A stretch of 7,873 bases of DNA from Bacteroidales bacterium UBA4353 (GTDB taxonomy: Bacteria; Bacteroidota; Bacteroidia; Bacteroidales; Paludibacteraceae). Shown here piece after piece: positions 7,424 through 7,873 of this stretch. The notes beneath the pieces were generated by a model, which did not search any database, was not told where the DNA came from, and saw only the letters and a program-made list of their open reading frames with translations. Numbering within the stretch: the stretch's first letter is position 1; each line of letters opens with the position of its first letter. The stretch spans positions 1 through 7,873 of the forward strand of contig DGSV01000125.1 of the NCBI GenBank assembly GCA_002394025.1, given 5' to 3'. The position numbers and the translations under genes are program-made.

Positions 7424-7505
7424 GCTTTTTATGAAAAGCATAAATGCGGGCATGTCATAAGAGGCATAACCGTTATCGTTTAACTTGTTTTAATCAACAA
7501 AAATC
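7424..7505 (+). promoter_or_regulatory. rpsO 5' leader with possible hairpins
   Basis: This untranslated leader is long compared with the roughly 20-nt leaders of the other promoters here. It opens with a 6-bp hairpin, GCTTTT/AAAAGC with loop TATG (7424-7439). A weak AT-rich hairpin TTGTT/AACAA (7485-7489 with 7496-7500) ends 5 nt before the ATG. There is no Shine-Dalgarno, and the stretch before the start is A-rich, as is common for efficient Bacteroidetes starts. S15 represses its own mRNA through leader structures in several other bacteria. Whether this leader does so is inference. Confidence 0.4.
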
Positions 7506-7781
7506 ATGTACTTAACTCCTGAAAAGAAAGCCGAGTTATTTGAGAAACACGGCGCTCAGCACGATGCCAAAGACACCGGTTCTGCTGAATCACAAATCGC
7601 ATTATTCACTTTCCGTATTGCGCACCTCACCGCTCACATGCAGCAAAACCACAAAGACGTAGGTACCAAGCGTGCTCTATTGGCTTTGGTAGGTAAACGT
7701 CGCCGTTTGCTTGACTACCTCAAGAAACGTGACATCGAGCGCTATCGTGCCGTTCTTAAGGACCTTGAACTGCGTAAATAA
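7506..7781 (+). CDS. rpsO: 30S ribosomal protein S15
   Basis: This 91-aa protein is S15 (uS15), which binds the central domain of 16S rRNA early in small-subunit assembly and contributes to bridges with the large subunit. The family's signature is complete: DTGSAESQIALFTFRI at 23-38, LTAHMQQNHKDVGTKRALLALVGKRRRLLDYL at 41-72, and a C-terminal helix ending in LELRK. The length is close to the E. coli protein (89 aa). The start at MYLTPEKKAEL matches the family's N terminus. It is preceded by its own consensus promoter and followed 13 nt after the stop by a strong stem-loop, then tRNA-Arg. Confidence 0.98.
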   Translation: MYLTPEKKAELFEKHGAQHDAKDTGSAESQIALFTFRIAHLTAHMQQNHKDVGTKRALLALVGKRRRLLDYLKKRDIERYRAVLKDLELRK

Positions 7782-7794
7782 GCTACATGGCTTT

Positions 7795-7820
7795 TGAGAA
7801 ACCTCCGGTGAGGTTTCTCA
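7795..7820 (+). terminator. Stem-loop after rpsO: terminator or RNA-processing site
   Basis: A perfect 11-bp stem TGAGAAACCTC/GAGGTTTCTCA (7795-7805 with 7810-7820) closes a CGGT tetraloop. The bases that follow (TCGTAA) are not a U-tract, so it is not a textbook intrinsic terminator on either strand. It ends only 6 nt before the tRNA-Arg 5' end. It may protect the rpsO mRNA 3' end after processing, or terminate weakly. Confidence 0.5.
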
Positions 7821-7826
7821 TCGTAA

Positions 7827-7873
7827 GGTTCGGTAGCTCAGCTGGATAGAGCAACAGCCTTCTAAGCTGTGGG
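7827..7873 (+). tRNA. tRNA-Arg(UCU), 5' part, cut by window edge
   Basis: The acceptor strand GGTTCGG (7827-7833) is followed by U8 A9, a D arm GCTC/GAGC with AGCTGGATA in the loop, and an anticodon stem ACAGC/GCTGT. The loop CTTCTAA places the anticodon TCT at 7861-7863, which reads the arginine codon AGA (and possibly AGG). The variable region begins at 7871 and the rest is outside the window. No Bacteroidetes promoter is seen between rpsO and this tRNA, so it may be transcribed by read-through from the rpsO promoter. Confidence 0.92.

Noticed and set aside
7431..7460. Nine-codon upstream frame (MKSINAGMS) in the rpsO leader
   Set aside because: Short frames of this size arise by chance, there is no start context or regulatory codon run, and no attenuation-type structure was evident.
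1..7873. CRISPR array, insertion sequence, integrated element next to the tRNA genes
   Set aside because: No repeated spacer structure, transposase, integrase or tRNA 3'-end duplication is present. The tRNA 3' ends lie outside the window, so insertions there cannot be judged.

Overview
The window looks like a chromosomal segment of a member of the Bacteroidales (Bacteroides/Prevotella/Muribaculaceae type). The main reason is that four separate promoters fit the Bacteroidetes pattern of TTTG, 19-20 bp, then TAnnTTTG. The absence of Shine-Dalgarno sequences at the starts, a DUF6242-like lipoprotein and a fused CcsB-CcsA cytochrome c assembly protein agree with this. I see no insertion sequence, phage gene, CRISPR array or other sign of recent transfer. 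Genus-level placement is not possible from what I can see.

Layout, left to right. Positions 1-49 hold the 5' part of a tRNA-Ser(CGA) on the minus strand, cut by the window edge, with its own promoter at 64-94. Positions 118-5898 hold four tightly packed minus-strand genes. In transcription order they are a DUF6242-like beta-propeller lipoprotein, an ABC-F ATPase of the YheS type, a small periplasmic heavy-metal-associated (HMA) domain protein, and the CcsBA fusion. The gaps are 10 nt, a 4-nt ATGA overlap and 6 nt, so they probably share one transcript from the promoter at 5923-5954. Positions 5979-7319 hold a minus-strand dGTP triphosphohydrolase (dgt) with its own promoter. Positions 7506-7781 hold rpsO (ribosomal protein S15) on the plus strand, followed by a perfect 11-bp stem-loop and then the 5' part of a tRNA-Arg(UCU) running off the right edge.

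How the genes may work together. CcsBA attaches heme to apocytochromes c on the periplasmic side. The neighbouring HMA protein carries an N-terminal export signal and a CxxC metal site, so a link between metal handling and cytochrome or respiratory enzyme assembly is possible but unproven. The ABC-F protein is probably a ribosome-acting translation factor, and the lipoprotein's role is unknown. dgt (nucleotide pool control) and rpsO are divergent housekeeping genes whose promoters sit back to back, with only 6 bp between their -33 elements.

I did not find a convincing undescribed system. The observations most worth checking are the compact divergent dgt/rpsO promoter, the roughly 80-nt rpsO leader, the stem-loop without a U-tract between rpsO and tRNA-Arg, and the co-location of the HMA protein with CcsBA.
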